Origin: Lewinellaceae bacterium | GTDB taxonomy: Bacteria; Bacteroidota; Bacteroidia; Chitinophagales; Saprospiraceae | DNA length: 64,000 bases | Direction: 5' to 3' | NCBI GenBank assembly: GCA_020636105.1 | Contig: JACJYL010000001.1 | Coordinates: 1,612,001-1,676,000, forward strand | Shown here: positions 1 through 8,199 of the stretch, in pieces | How positions within the stretch are numbered: the first letter of the stretch is position 1 | Layout of the letters: every line of letters begins with the position of its first letter | The notes under the pieces: model-generated | Told to the model about the DNA's origin: nothing | What the model saw: the letters and a program-made list of their open reading frames with translations, nothing else | Databases searched by the model: none | Made by a program: the position numbers and the translations under genes

Positions 1-48
1 AGTGTGGAAAGTATTACTCTGGGTTTCAATTTGATGTTTTGGTTTTAA
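1..48 (+). CDS. C-terminal end of a probable outer-membrane beta-barrel protein (partial)
   Basis: The frame is open from the first base of the window to a TAA at 46-48 and encodes the last 15 residues, SVESITLGFNLMFWF. Hydrophobic residues alternate and the last residue is Phe. That is the usual signature of the final strand of an outer-membrane barrel recognised by the BAM complex. The gene starts outside the window, so the family cannot be named. The reading rests on 15 codons only and could be a chance open frame. Confidence 0.4.
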   Translation, partial: SVESITLGFNLMFWF

Positions 49-108
49 AGTTATAGAATATTTTCAAAATCCCGGCGGACTTTATGGAGTTTGTTGGAAA
101 AACACCTG

Positions 109-1176
109 CTATTTTAAATCAAAAGCAATGGTTCTTACACTCCTGCACACCGTTCCGTCTTCCTTGGTTTCTTCCAAAATCATTTGGCGGGCGGCGGGAA
201 TTTCAAAAACCTCCTCCATATTTCTGACTCTGCCGGCAGGTACCCCTTTTTGATTCAATGAGTCCATCAAAGCTGCCCGGGAATATTTATTGAATCCGGG
301 TCGCAAAAATTCCACCAGGATGATCCGGTTTCGTACCCTTTCATGATTCGTTCGAAAACGATTATCTGTGGCGAGGTGCGGCAACTCCAGGCAATCGCAC
401 AGTTTACGAAACTGCTCGTCGGTCCCTACGGCAATGACGATGGGTTTATCATCTTTGGCATAAAAAATATCTCCATAAGGAGCAATATTGGGATGCCCGG
501 TACCCATCGGCTGGGGAATATGCCCGGCCATGAGCCAGTTGGTCGCCTGGTTGGCCAAAGAAGCCACAGCAGATTCAAACAATGAACTGGAAACGTAACT
601 GCCTTCACCCGTTTGCATCCTTTTGATCAGCCCCACCAGGATCCCTTCTTTAAGCTGATGAGCCGCCAGGATATCAATCAGGGCCACAGGCATTTTTACG
701 GGTGGCCTATCCGGCTCGCCTGACATATAAAGAAACCCTGCTTCGGCCTGCAACACTACATCAAAGGCCGGCAGGTTGGAGTCTTCACCAAAACCAGTAA
801 GCTGCGCAAAAATGATGGACGGATTATAGGATTTAAACGTTTCATAATCCATGCCCATCTTTTGGGCAGAAGCCGGCTTAAAATTACTCACCACAATATC
901 AACGTCGGGCAAAAGATCGTACAGGCGTTTACGGTCAAGAGGTTCATCCAGATCCAAAAACAAAACCGTTTTGTTCCAATTGACGCTGGCATAATAAGCC
1001 GAGGTGGCTTCGGGGTTTTCCGACGGCAATTTCCATTTCCTGGTCACATCACCTGATGTCCTTTTGTTTTCGATTTTCAAAACTTCGGCCCCCAGTTCCG
1101 CAAAAAAGGCTCCGACGGCAGGGCCTGCCAGTACGCTGGCCAATTCAATTATTTTTAGTCCTTTGAAAAACTCCAT
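109..1176 (-). CDS. CaiB/BaiF family (family III) CoA-transferase
   Basis: 355 residues. Family III enzymes move CoA between carboxylic acids through an enzyme-bound anhydride on a conserved Asp. The N-terminus GLKIIELASVLAGPAVGAFF and the AELGAEVLKIE segment are typical of the family, and D168 in PVALIDILAAHQ fits the catalytic Asp. An in-frame upstream extension to 1332 is open but overlaps the next gene and has no family similarity, so the ATG at 1174-1176 is chosen. The gene lies 25 bp after 1202-2767 on the same strand, so the two are probably co-transcribed. The acyl-CoA substrate cannot be told from sequence. The length is slightly below the usual 380-400 residues but the protein looks complete. 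Confidence 0.88.
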   Translation of the reverse strand: MEFFKGLKIIELASVLAGPAVGAFFAELGAEVLKIENKRTSGDVTRKWKLPSENPEATSAYYASVNWNKTVLFLDLDEPLDRKRLYDLLPDVDIVVSNFKPASAQKMGMDYETFKSYNPSIIFAQLTGFGEDSNLPAFDVVLQAEAGFLYMSGEPDRPPVKMPVALIDILAAHQLKEGILVGLIKRMQTGEGSYVSSSLFESAVASLANQATNWLMAGHIPQPMGTGHPNIAPYGDIFYAKDDKPIVIAVGTDEQFRKLCDCLELPHLATDNRFRTNHERVRNRIILVEFLRPGFNKYSRAALMDSLNQKGVPAGRVRNMEEVFEIPAARQMILEETKEDGTVCRSVRTIAFDLK

Positions 1177-1201
1177 AAATCCACGATTTTTTGCCCTGGG
1201 A

Positions 1202-2767
1202 TCATTTGATATCCGTGGACCTGGTATGCCGGCTGTCAAATTTCGCCCTGATAATTTCGCCCACCGGTTTGTTTTCGATTTTGCTTTCCAGCCATGAAAT
1301 GATATCCAGGTAAAGGAACGGCCTTCTTTCAAAAGGATCGGATTCCAGTTTTTCCAGTTGAGATTTCAATCGGATGAATTCATTGCGGGTGGCTGATTTC
1401 TGAATTTTTGGAGTCTTGCGGAGAAAACGGAAGATTTCTTTTTGCACCTCATGCAGGTCTTCCATTTTTGACAAAAACCGGTAAACCGATTTGACCTGGT
1501 ATTCCACCAGGCGCATATTCCCAAGTTCATAATGGGCAATGAGGTTGAGAATCCGTGCAAAACACTGAATATCTTCGCGATACTCCGGATTCTTTTGGTT
1601 GATAATAAGATTGAGGTAGTGGATAGCATTTTCATTATCCCCGCTGCTAAAATACATACAGGCCATCAGGTAATAAAATACCAGTATGCGATGGTCATCC
1701 AGGTTATACTCATCGGATTCAATGAACTTATCCAACTCAGGCATCAGCTTCAACCCTTCGTCAAAGGATCCTTCCATGAAGTGCTTTTGAATATTATGGA
1801 TGAAGCCAAAAGTTTTGAACAACCCTTCAATGTTATTGTCCTGACCGAAATCTATTTCTTTGGGCAATCGGTTGAACTGCTCCAGCACAGTGATAAATTT
1901 ATCATACTGCACAACGTTATATAACGATCCAAGCAGGTTATGGAGCCCTTTGATGTACAAAGGAAGATTGGCTTGTTTCATATGGGGTTCGTCCTCAAAA
2001 ACATCGATCCATTTCTGGGCATACCGATAGTTCATCGGGAAATCCTGCAGCATATGATAATACCAGCCAAACGCCTGACAATAGAATATTTTTCCCCAAA
2101 ACGAAAGCTTTTCAATAGGTACCTCAGGTAATTTCGATTTAAAAAATTCTTTGATAAAAAAATATTCCTTTTGATTGCGCACATATCCCACCTTGAGATT
2201 AAGGGCATACATCTGGAGGGCAAGGTTTGAAAACCTGTTATTGTTGTACAGGATGGTTGAGAGCTCCATACTTTGGCGGGTCAATTCCTCTGCCCTACCC
2301 TCTATGCTACCCGTGATGTGTTGTCCTTCAATCAATTTTTCAAACTCAATCAACTCCATGGCGAGCGCATTGTAATTCCCCAAAAAGGCCCTGTGACCTG
2401 CTTTTTCAAGAATTTCCAGGCTTTGTCGATACAATCCTTTGTTATAAAGCACCCTGGCATAATCGAGCAATTCCCTCAACTGGATTTCTTCAATATAATT
2501 TTTATTCAACAGTCTAAGGCTGGTGAGCAATTGTTTATACAAATGACCTTTCAGATTGGAAAGCTGTCTCTTTTTTATGGCAGGTATTTTCTTTAGAATC
2601 TGAACTTCATCATATTCCTGATGCTTGTCTAAAAAATCAAAAAGCTGCAGAAAGAGAATATCCTCCGAAGCCTGGTTTCTTCGGACAAAAAGCCTGAAAT
2701 GACGCTTTTCTGCTCGGGTCAATGATTTAATCAACTGAATTAGATCGTCTGTTTTCTGTTTGGGCAT
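1202..2767 (-). CDS. Conserved helical protein of unknown function (TPR-like)
   Basis: 521 residues from the ATG at 2765-2767; 13 further codons upstream are open but add nothing recognisable. The protein is charged and almost entirely helical, without signal peptide or membrane segment, so it is probably cytoplasmic. The N-terminus (DDLIQLIKSLTRAEKRHFRL) is followed by regularly spaced helix pairs such as LYNKGLYRQSLEILEKAG and YFSSGDNENAIHYLNLII, which suggests a degenerate TPR or other alpha-solenoid scaffold. I recognise this as a type of protein found in Bacteroidota but know no function for it. It lies directly upstream of the CoA-transferase gene and divergent from leuA. Confidence 0.75.
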   Translation of the reverse strand: MPKQKTDDLIQLIKSLTRAEKRHFRLFVRRNQASEDILFLQLFDFLDKHQEYDEVQILKKIPAIKKRQLSNLKGHLYKQLLTSLRLLNKNYIEEIQLRELLDYARVLYNKGLYRQSLEILEKAGHRAFLGNYNALAMELIEFEKLIEGQHITGSIEGRAEELTRQSMELSTILYNNNRFSNLALQMYALNLKVGYVRNQKEYFFIKEFFKSKLPEVPIEKLSFWGKIFYCQAFGWYYHMLQDFPMNYRYAQKWIDVFEDEPHMKQANLPLYIKGLHNLLGSLYNVVQYDKFITVLEQFNRLPKEIDFGQDNNIEGLFKTFGFIHNIQKHFMEGSFDEGLKLMPELDKFIESDEYNLDDHRILVFYYLMACMYFSSGDNENAIHYLNLIINQKNPEYREDIQCFARILNLIAHYELGNMRLVEYQVKSVYRFLSKMEDLHEVQKEIFRFLRKTPKIQKSATRNEFIRLKSQLEKLESDPFERRPFLYLDIISWLESKIENKPVGEIIRAKFDSRHTRSTDIK

Positions 2768-2880
2768 TGTAAGAATATTTTTTACAACAATATGATTTAC
2801 AAACACTTAACACATAGCTTTGCGTCTTCGCAGTTTGGATTTTTCGACTAATTTGATTCCATTAATGAGCATTTGAAAAA

Positions 2881-2894
2881 TACCTTTGAAAGGT
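2881..2894 (+). promoter_or_regulatory. Possible leuA promoter -7 box overlapping a palindrome
   Basis: TACCTTTG at 2881-2888 matches the Bacteroidetes -7 consensus TAnnTTTG. It overlaps the perfect inverted repeat ACCTTT-G-AAAGGT (2882-2894), which could serve as an operator. The best upstream TTTG (2852-2855) is 25 nt away, longer than the usual 19-21, so this is a tentative call. A second -7-like match, TAGCTTTG, lies at 2815-2822. Confidence 0.35.
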
Positions 2895-2966
2895 TTTTGA
2901 GTTACGAATTACATTGAGTATCATTCATTTGGTAAACATAATCAGTTTTTACTAAAAAATTAAATT

Positions 2967-4130
2967 ATGGCAAACGATAAAGTATATATCTTCGATACAA
3001 GCCTCCGCGACGGCGAACAAGTTCCGGGTTGCAAACTAAAAAGAGAGGAAAAAGTTGAAATTGCAAAGCAACTTGAATTGCTGGGGGTTGACATTATAGA
3101 AGCGGGGTTTCCCATCAGCAGCCCCGGTGATTTTCAGTCGGTGATGGAAATCGCCAAAGCGGTAAAATACCCCACCGTTTGCGGATTATCCCGGGCTATT
3201 GAAAATGATATAAAAACGGCTGCAGAGGCCCTTCAATATGCAAAACGTCCCAGAATCCATACCGGCATCGGCACCTCGGATTCCCATATTAAATATAAAC
3301 TGAATTCTACCCAGGATAAGATCATGGAGCGGGCCATTGCTGCCGTAAAATATGCCAAATCCTTCGTTGAGGATGTTGAATTTTATGCAGAAGATGCCGG
3401 CCGTACGGATAATGTTTACCTGGCAAGGGTCATTGAAGCGGTAATCGCTGCAGGGGCAACCGTAGTAAATATCCCGGACACCACAGGATATTGCCTGCCC
3501 GAAGAATACGGCGCCAAGATCAGGTTTTTGATGGAAAATGTTCCTAATATCCATAAGGCTACCGTCTCCACCCATTGCCATAATGACCTGGGATTGGCTA
3601 CCGCCAACTCCATTGCAGGAATACAGGCAGGAGCCAGGCAGATCGAATGTACCATAAACGGGATTGGAGAACGCGCCGGCAACACTTCTCTGGAAGAAGT
3701 CGTCATGATCATGAGCCAGCACCCGTATTTAAACTTATATACCGATATTAAGACCAAAATGTTAACGGAAACCAGTCACCTGGTATCCGACAGGATGGGA
3801 ATGTTTGTTCAGGCCAATAAAGCAATTGTGGGAGCGAATGCCTTTGCTCACTCCTCAGGAATTCATCAGGATGGTGTGATTAAAAGACGTGATACTTATG
3901 AGATCATCGACCCGCTTGAAGTAGGAGTTGATCATTCCAAAATCGTACTTACTGCCCGAAGCGGCCGTGCTGCTCTCGCCTACAGATTTAAAAATATAGG
4001 CTTTGATCTGACCAAAGAAGAACTCGACAAAGTGTATATCGAATTCCTTAAAGTTGCCGATGCCAAGAAAGAAGTGAACGATGAAGATCTCAGTGAAATC
4101 ATCAAACTCGAAAGAAAACAAGTAGCCTAA
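2967..4130 (+). CDS. leuA: 2-isopropylmalate synthase, short form
   Basis: 387 residues. It condenses acetyl-CoA with 2-oxoisovalerate, the first committed step of leucine synthesis. The DRE-TIM metallolyase signature DTSLRDGEQ is at residues 10-18, STHCHNDLG (metal-binding HxH) near 200-208 and SSGIHQDGV near 290. The protein stops soon after the catalytic barrel and lacks the roughly 120-residue C-terminal domain that mediates leucine feedback in the E. coli-type enzyme. Short versions are common in Bacteroidota, so this is probably normal and not a truncation. Homocitrate or citramalate synthase is an alternative for short homologues, but leuC, leuD and leuB downstream argue for LeuA. Confidence 0.9.
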   Translation: MANDKVYIFDTSLRDGEQVPGCKLKREEKVEIAKQLELLGVDIIEAGFPISSPGDFQSVMEIAKAVKYPTVCGLSRAIENDIKTAAEALQYAKRPRIHTGIGTSDSHIKYKLNSTQDKIMERAIAAVKYAKSFVEDVEFYAEDAGRTDNVYLARVIEAVIAAGATVVNIPDTTGYCLPEEYGAKIRFLMENVPNIHKATVSTHCHNDLGLATANSIAGIQAGARQIECTINGIGERAGNTSLEEVVMIMSQHPYLNLYTDIKTKMLTETSHLVSDRMGMFVQANKAIVGANAFAHSSGIHQDGVIKRRDTYEIIDPLEVGVDHSKIVLTARSGRAALAYRFKNIGFDLTKEELDKVYIEFLKVADAKKEVNDEDLSEIIKLERKQVA

Positions 4131-4139
4131 CCATTTACA

Positions 4140-4159
4140 GTTGCTGGTTGCTTGTTTTT
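4140..4159 (+). repeat. Short CTGGTT-type dispersed repeat between leuA and leuC
   Basis: GTTGCTGGTTGCTTGTTTTT in the leuA-leuC gap. It belongs to a set of CTGGTT/CTTGTT-rich stretches also found at 12053-12102, 27681-27709 and 30979-31000, always at gene junctions. Confidence 0.45.
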
Positions 4160-4186
4160 CGAAATAACCAGTATCAAGTATCAAGT

Positions 4187-5572
4187 ATGACATTATTCGA
4201 TAAAATTTGGGATGCCCATATTGTCAAAGAATTACCCGGCAGTATGCAGGTTTTATATATTGACAAGCACCTCATCCACGAAGTTACCAGCCCTCAGGCT
4301 TTTGACGGTTTAAAACAAAGAGGCATCAAACTGTTCCGACCGGAACAAACCGTTGCCACTGCCGACCATAATGTTCCCACCAAGGATCAAAATCTTCCCA
4401 TCCGCGAAGCACTTTCCCGTTTTCAGGTGGATAAACTCACGGAGAATTGCAAGGAATTTGGTGTTGAACTTTACGGCCTTGGTCATCCCAACCAGGGAAT
4501 TGTTCATGTTATCGGTCCTGAATTGGGGATCACATTGCCCGGCATGACCATGGTTTGCGGAGACAGCCATACCTCAACCCACGGAGCATTTGGCACCATT
4601 GCTTTTGGCATTGGCACCAGCCAGGTGGAACAGGTCTTCGCTACTCAATGCCTGCTCCAGACAAGGCCCAAAAAAATGCGTATTACCATAGATGGAGAAT
4701 TGCATCCCGGCGTCCTGGCCAAAGACATCATCCTTTACATCATATCAAAATTGAGCGTAAGCGGCGCTACCGGTTACTTCGTGGAATATGCAGGTTCCGC
4801 CATCCGGTCGCTGTCGATGGAAGGTCGCATGACCATCTGTAACATGAGTATTGAGATGGGAGCACGTGGTGGGCTCATCGCTCCTGATGAAACGACTTTT
4901 GCCTACATCAAGGGACGGCCCTTTGCTCCCCAGGGAGAAGATTTTGAAAAAGCAGTGGCTTATTGGAAGACATTACCTTCCGACGAGCACGCTATTTTTG
5001 ATAAGGAATATCATTACAAGGCCGAAGACATCCAGCCAATGGTAACCTACGGAACCAACCCGGGAATGGGAATTGGTGTTTCGGAGTCCATTCCACTTCC
5101 GGAAAGTATGGATAGCCCAGTCAATTTTAGAAAATCACTCGATTATATGGGCCTTTCGGGTCAGAAAAGCCTACAAGGACAACCCATTGACTATGTTTTT
5201 ATCGGTAGTTGTACCAATTCCCGTATAGAAGATCTTCGCATGGCTGCGCAATTTGTTAAAGGGAAAAAGAAATCAGATAAGGTAACCGTTTGGGTGGTTC
5301 CCGGAAGTAAACAGGTGGAAGCTCAGGCCATTGAAGAGGGGTTGGATAAAATTTTTGCCGAAGCAGGTTTTGATTTCAGAGAGCCCGGATGTTCGGCATG
5401 TCTTGGAATGAATGAAGATAAGATCCCGGAAGGAAAATATTGCATTTCAACCTCAAACAGGAATTTTGAAGGAAGACAGGGACCCGGTGCCCGAACCATC
5501 CTGGCAAGTCCGCTGATGGCTGCAGCAGCAGCCATCGCAGGAGAAATCGTCGATGTAAGAGACCTGGTTTAA
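4187..5572 (+). CDS. leuC: 3-isopropylmalate dehydratase large subunit
   Basis: 461 residues. With LeuD it isomerises 2-isopropylmalate to 3-isopropylmalate using a [4Fe-4S] cluster. Aconitase-family motifs are clear: MVCGDSHTSTHGAFG, the cluster ligand Cys in FIGSCTNSRIEDL (near residue 340) and two more in PGCSACLGMN (near 401). An open extension begins at 4148, but MTLFDKIWDAHIV at 4187 matches the normal N-terminus and is taken as the start. Second gene of the leu operon, 56 bp after leuA. Confidence 0.96.
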   Translation: MTLFDKIWDAHIVKELPGSMQVLYIDKHLIHEVTSPQAFDGLKQRGIKLFRPEQTVATADHNVPTKDQNLPIREALSRFQVDKLTENCKEFGVELYGLGHPNQGIVHVIGPELGITLPGMTMVCGDSHTSTHGAFGTIAFGIGTSQVEQVFATQCLLQTRPKKMRITIDGELHPGVLAKDIILYIISKLSVSGATGYFVEYAGSAIRSLSMEGRMTICNMSIEMGARGGLIAPDETTFAYIKGRPFAPQGEDFEKAVAYWKTLPSDEHAIFDKEYHYKAEDIQPMVTYGTNPGMGIGVSESIPLPESMDSPVNFRKSLDYMGLSGQKSLQGQPIDYVFIGSCTNSRIEDLRMAAQFVKGKKKSDKVTVWVVPGSKQVEAQAIEEGLDKIFAEAGFDFREPGCSACLGMNEDKIPEGKYCISTSNRNFEGRQGPGARTILASPLMAAAAAIAGEIVDVRDLV

Positions 5573-5642
5573 ATAAAACGTATTTATTTCCCAATGAAGT
5601 TCGAAATACATTTTTAGAAAAATAATTGCCATTCCAAATTAT

Positions 5643-6233
5643 ATGGAAAAATTTATAAAATTAACCTCCCCGGCAGTACCATTGCCCGTTGAAGACATTG
5701 ATACGGATCAGATCATTCCGGCCCGTTTTTTAAAAGCAACCACTCGTGAAGGATTTGGAAACAACCTCTTCATTGACTGGCGCCAGAAGTCAGACGGCAG
5801 TTCAAAAGAGGACTTTATATTAAATAATCCCCGGTACCACGGGAAAATCCTGGTGGCCGGCAAAAATTTCGGCTGCGGATCCAGCAGGGAACATGCCGCC
5901 TGGGCCATTTACGATTATGGTTTCAGAGTGGTCGTGTCCAGCTTTTTTGCAGATATTTTCAAAGGCAATGCGTTGAATAACGGACTGCTTCCTGTCCAGG
6001 TATCCGATGAATTCCTGGATAAAATATTCAGTGCCATCGAAAAAGATCCGGATACCCAATTTGAAGTGGACCTGGTTAACCAGCATTTCACTATTATGAC
6101 TACGGGGGAGCAAGCTACCTTTGAGATATCTGCCTATAAAAAAGACTGCATGATCAATGGCTTTGATGATATTGACTATCTTTTGAGCCTGAAAAAAGAT
6201 ATTGAAGCTTATGAACTAAAAAAGGCTATTTAG
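5643..6233 (+). CDS. leuD: 3-isopropylmalate dehydratase small subunit
   Basis: 196 residues, the usual length. It is the swivelling-domain partner of LeuC. It has the VEDIDTDQIIPARFLK N-terminus and the substrate-binding loop FGCGSSREHAAWAI near residues 77-90. It lies 70 bp downstream of leuC on the same strand. A hairpin follows at its stop codon, and the next leucine gene, leuB, is separated from it by a GxxExxY gene and a repeat array. Confidence 0.96.
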   Translation: MEKFIKLTSPAVPLPVEDIDTDQIIPARFLKATTREGFGNNLFIDWRQKSDGSSKEDFILNNPRYHGKILVAGKNFGCGSSREHAAWAIYDYGFRVVVSSFFADIFKGNALNNGLLPVQVSDEFLDKIFSAIEKDPDTQFEVDLVNQHFTIMTTGEQATFEISAYKKDCMINGFDDIDYLLSLKKDIEAYELKKAI

Positions 6234-6264
6234 GGTTAGGTACTTTATTACTTAAACCCTAAAA
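6227..6264 (+). terminator. Hairpin across the leuD stop codon
   Basis: The arms TTTAGGGTT (6227-6235) and AACCCTAAA (6256-6264) are perfectly complementary around a 20-nt loop and are followed by ATTTTAAG. The T-run is short, so this is at best a weak terminator or attenuator between leuD and the GxxExxY gene. It could instead mark the left border of the inserted segment. Confidence 0.3.
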
Positions 6265-6274
6265 TTTTAAGCCC

Positions 6275-6652
6275 ATGCATGAAAATGAAATTTCTTTTGG
6301 TATCAGAGGTGCTATTTTTGAGGTATATAATGCCTTGGGGCCCGGTTTGTTGGAATCCATTTATGAGGCAGCTTTAGTAAAGGAGCTAAAAAGCCGGGGA
6401 ATCAACGTAGTACGACAAAAACCTATTCCTGTTTTTTACAAAGGTGAGGAATTGGGAATGGGTTTCAGATCAGACCTTTTCGTCGAAGATAAAGTCATTG
6501 TGGAAATAAAATCAGTTGAACAACTTCACAAGGTTTTCTTTAAAATTCTCCTGAGTTATTTGAGGCTATCCGACATAAAATTGGGTATTCTTGTAAATTT
6601 TAACGTGGATAAAATAGAAGATGGGATGCATAGAATGGTAAACAACCTATGA
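6275..6652 (+). CDS. GxxExxY protein (PD-(D/E)XK nuclease-like fold)
   Basis: 125 residues, the normal size of this family. The name-giving motif G-L-L-E-S-I-Y occurs in ALGPGLLESIYEAAL. The segment FRSDLFVEDKVIVEIKSVEQ carries the D...ExK arrangement of the PD-(D/E)XK nuclease superfamily (Pfam PDDEXK_3). The family is widespread in Bacteroidota, often in several copies per genome; its role is not established. Here it sits inside the leucine operon, 41 bp after leuD, and is followed at once by the 78-bp repeat array, which suggests that the two arrived together as an insertion. Nuclease activity is inferred from the motif only. Confidence 0.88.
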   Translation: MHENEISFGIRGAIFEVYNALGPGLLESIYEAALVKELKSRGINVVRQKPIPVFYKGEELGMGFRSDLFVEDKVIVEIKSVEQLHKVFFKILLSYLRLSDIKLGILVNFNVDKIEDGMHRMVNNL

Positions 6653-6716
6653 TTCTTGCGCATACTTCTTTTATTTAATCATCCAATGGATTCCTTTGCA
6701 GATTTGAATTCCTGAT

Positions 6717-7066
6717 GCGTATTTTTCGCGCTGACAACTAGGATCTACGAGGATTTGGGGTAGCTTCCTCTCTGCGATAATCTGCGAAATCTGCGTGCGT
6801 ATGTCGCGCTGATACCGCTGATCTACGCGGATTTTGCGTAGCTTATTATCTGCGATAATCTGCGAAATCTGCGTGCGCATGTCGCGCTGATACCGCTGAT
6901 CTACGCGGATTTGGGGTAGCTTAATCTCTGCGACAATCTGCGAAATCTGCGTGCGCACGTCGCGCTGATACCGCTGACCTACGCGGATTTTGCGTAGCTT
7001 ATTATCTGCGATAATCTGCGAAATCTGCGTGCGTATGTCGCGCTGATACCGCTGATCTACGAGGAT
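6717..7066 (+). repeat. 78-bp tandem repeat array, about 4.5 copies
   Basis: The sequence CGCGCTGA starts at 6727, 6805, 6883, 6961 and 7039, exactly 78 bp apart each time. Each unit contains CTGCGATAATCTGCGAAATC and CTGATCTACG(C/A)GGAT. The first copy is the most diverged and the last is partial. The array fills nearly all of the gap between the GxxExxY gene and leuB. Since 78 is a multiple of 3, the minus strand stays open through the array with a 26-residue period, but that frame has no convincing start or family and is treated as non-coding. Confidence 0.9.
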
Positions 7067-7115
7067 CGAATTTTTTTTCTATTAATTGCTCTGCAAAAAA
7101 CTCAAAATACTTTTT

Positions 7116-8168
7116 ATGAATTTAAAATTGGCAGTGCTTGCCGGAGACGGTATCGGCCCGGAAGTTACAAAACAGGCAATCAAGGTACTTGATGCCATTG
7201 GCAGGAAATTCGGACATCAATTTGAATATACGGAAGCTCCTGTCGGAGCGACGGCTATCGATCAAACAGGGAATCCCTTGCCCAAGGAAACACTCGACTT
7301 ATGTCTCGCTTCCGATGCCATCCTTTTCGGGGCTATCGGACACCCCAAATACGATAACGACCCCAATGCCAAAGTACGCCCCGAACAGGGTCTCCTGGCT
7401 CTGAGAAAAGAGCTGGGATTGTTCGCCAACATACGCCCGGTAAGTGCCTACGATAATTTATTACATCTTTCTCCTTTACAAAAAGACCGTATTCAGGGAG
7501 TGGACATACTCATCCTGAGGGAACTCACAGGAGGTATCTATTTTGGTGAAAAAGGACGAAAAAATGATGGAAAAACAGCTTACGATGTTTGTACTTACCA
7601 CGAATTTGAGATCGAGCGTATTGCCAAACTGGCCTTCGAATATGCCTTGCAAAGAAGAAAAAAAGTGACCCTGGTCGACAAAGCCAATGTACTGGAAACT
7701 TCCCGCCTCTGGCGCGATAAAGTCGGCAAAATGGCCGCTGATTACCCGGAAGTGACCCTGGACTTCATGTTTGTCGATAATGCCGCCATGCAGCTCATCC
7801 AACATCCCAACCATTTTGATGTCATGCTCACCAGCAATATGTTTGGAGACATTTTATCAGATGAAGCCAGCGTGATCGCCGGATCTATGGGACTATTGCC
7901 CTCAGCTTCCATCGGGGTACACACCTCCATGTTCGAACCCATTCACGGCTCTTACCCCCAGGCAACAGGGAAAGATATTGCCAACCCAATGGCGGCTATT
8001 CTTTCGGCAGGAATGCTGCTGGACGCATTTAATCTGACCGTTGAAGGGGATGCCATCAGAACAGCCGTCCGTGAAATCCTGGAAGCGGGCATCGGAACAG
8101 AGGAACTGCACCCAGAAAAGGTTTGCGGTTGTGAAGAAATCGGCGATCTGATCGCAGCTAAAATATAA
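7116..8168 (+). CDS. leuB: 3-isopropylmalate dehydrogenase
   Basis: 350 residues. It oxidises and decarboxylates 3-isopropylmalate to 2-oxoisocaproate with NAD+. It has the N-terminal AVLAGDGIGPEV, the substrate-binding Arg segments (GLLALRKELGLFANIRP and ILRELTGGIYFG), the Mg-binding Asp region MFGDILSDEAS and the NAD-binding EPIHGSYPQATGKDIANP. An upstream TTG (7086) extends the frame by 10 codons, but the ATG at 7116 fits the family start. It is separated from leuD by the GxxExxY gene and the 78-bp repeats, so it may need read-through or its own promoter. A terminator follows at 8176. Confidence 0.96.
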   Translation: MNLKLAVLAGDGIGPEVTKQAIKVLDAIGRKFGHQFEYTEAPVGATAIDQTGNPLPKETLDLCLASDAILFGAIGHPKYDNDPNAKVRPEQGLLALRKELGLFANIRPVSAYDNLLHLSPLQKDRIQGVDILILRELTGGIYFGEKGRKNDGKTAYDVCTYHEFEIERIAKLAFEYALQRRKKVTLVDKANVLETSRLWRDKVGKMAADYPEVTLDFMFVDNAAMQLIQHPNHFDVMLTSNMFGDILSDEASVIAGSMGLLPSASIGVHTSMFEPIHGSYPQATGKDIANPMAAILSAGMLLDAFNLTVEGDAIRTAVREILEAGIGTEELHPEKVCGCEEIGDLIAAKI

Positions 8169-8175
8169 CTAATAG

Positions 8176-8199
8176 AAGGGCCGTTTTACGGCCTTTTCT
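8176..8199 (+). terminator. Intrinsic terminator of the leu operon
   Basis: GGCCGT (8179-8184) pairs with ACGGCC (8188-8193) across a 3-nt loop, flanked by AAG and TTTTCTT. It lies 7 bp after the leuB stop and abuts the stop codon of the convergent membrane-protein gene, so it may act in both directions. Confidence 0.75.

Noticed and set aside
1177..1332. N-terminal extension of the CoA-transferase
   Set aside because: It overlaps the upstream gene and lacks family similarity; the ATG at 1176 gives the canonical N-terminus.
6671..7075. Minus-strand open frame with a 26-residue period through the 78-bp repeats
   Set aside because: It stays open only because the period is a multiple of three; no convincing start, ribosome-binding site or family. 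Treated as non-coding repeat.
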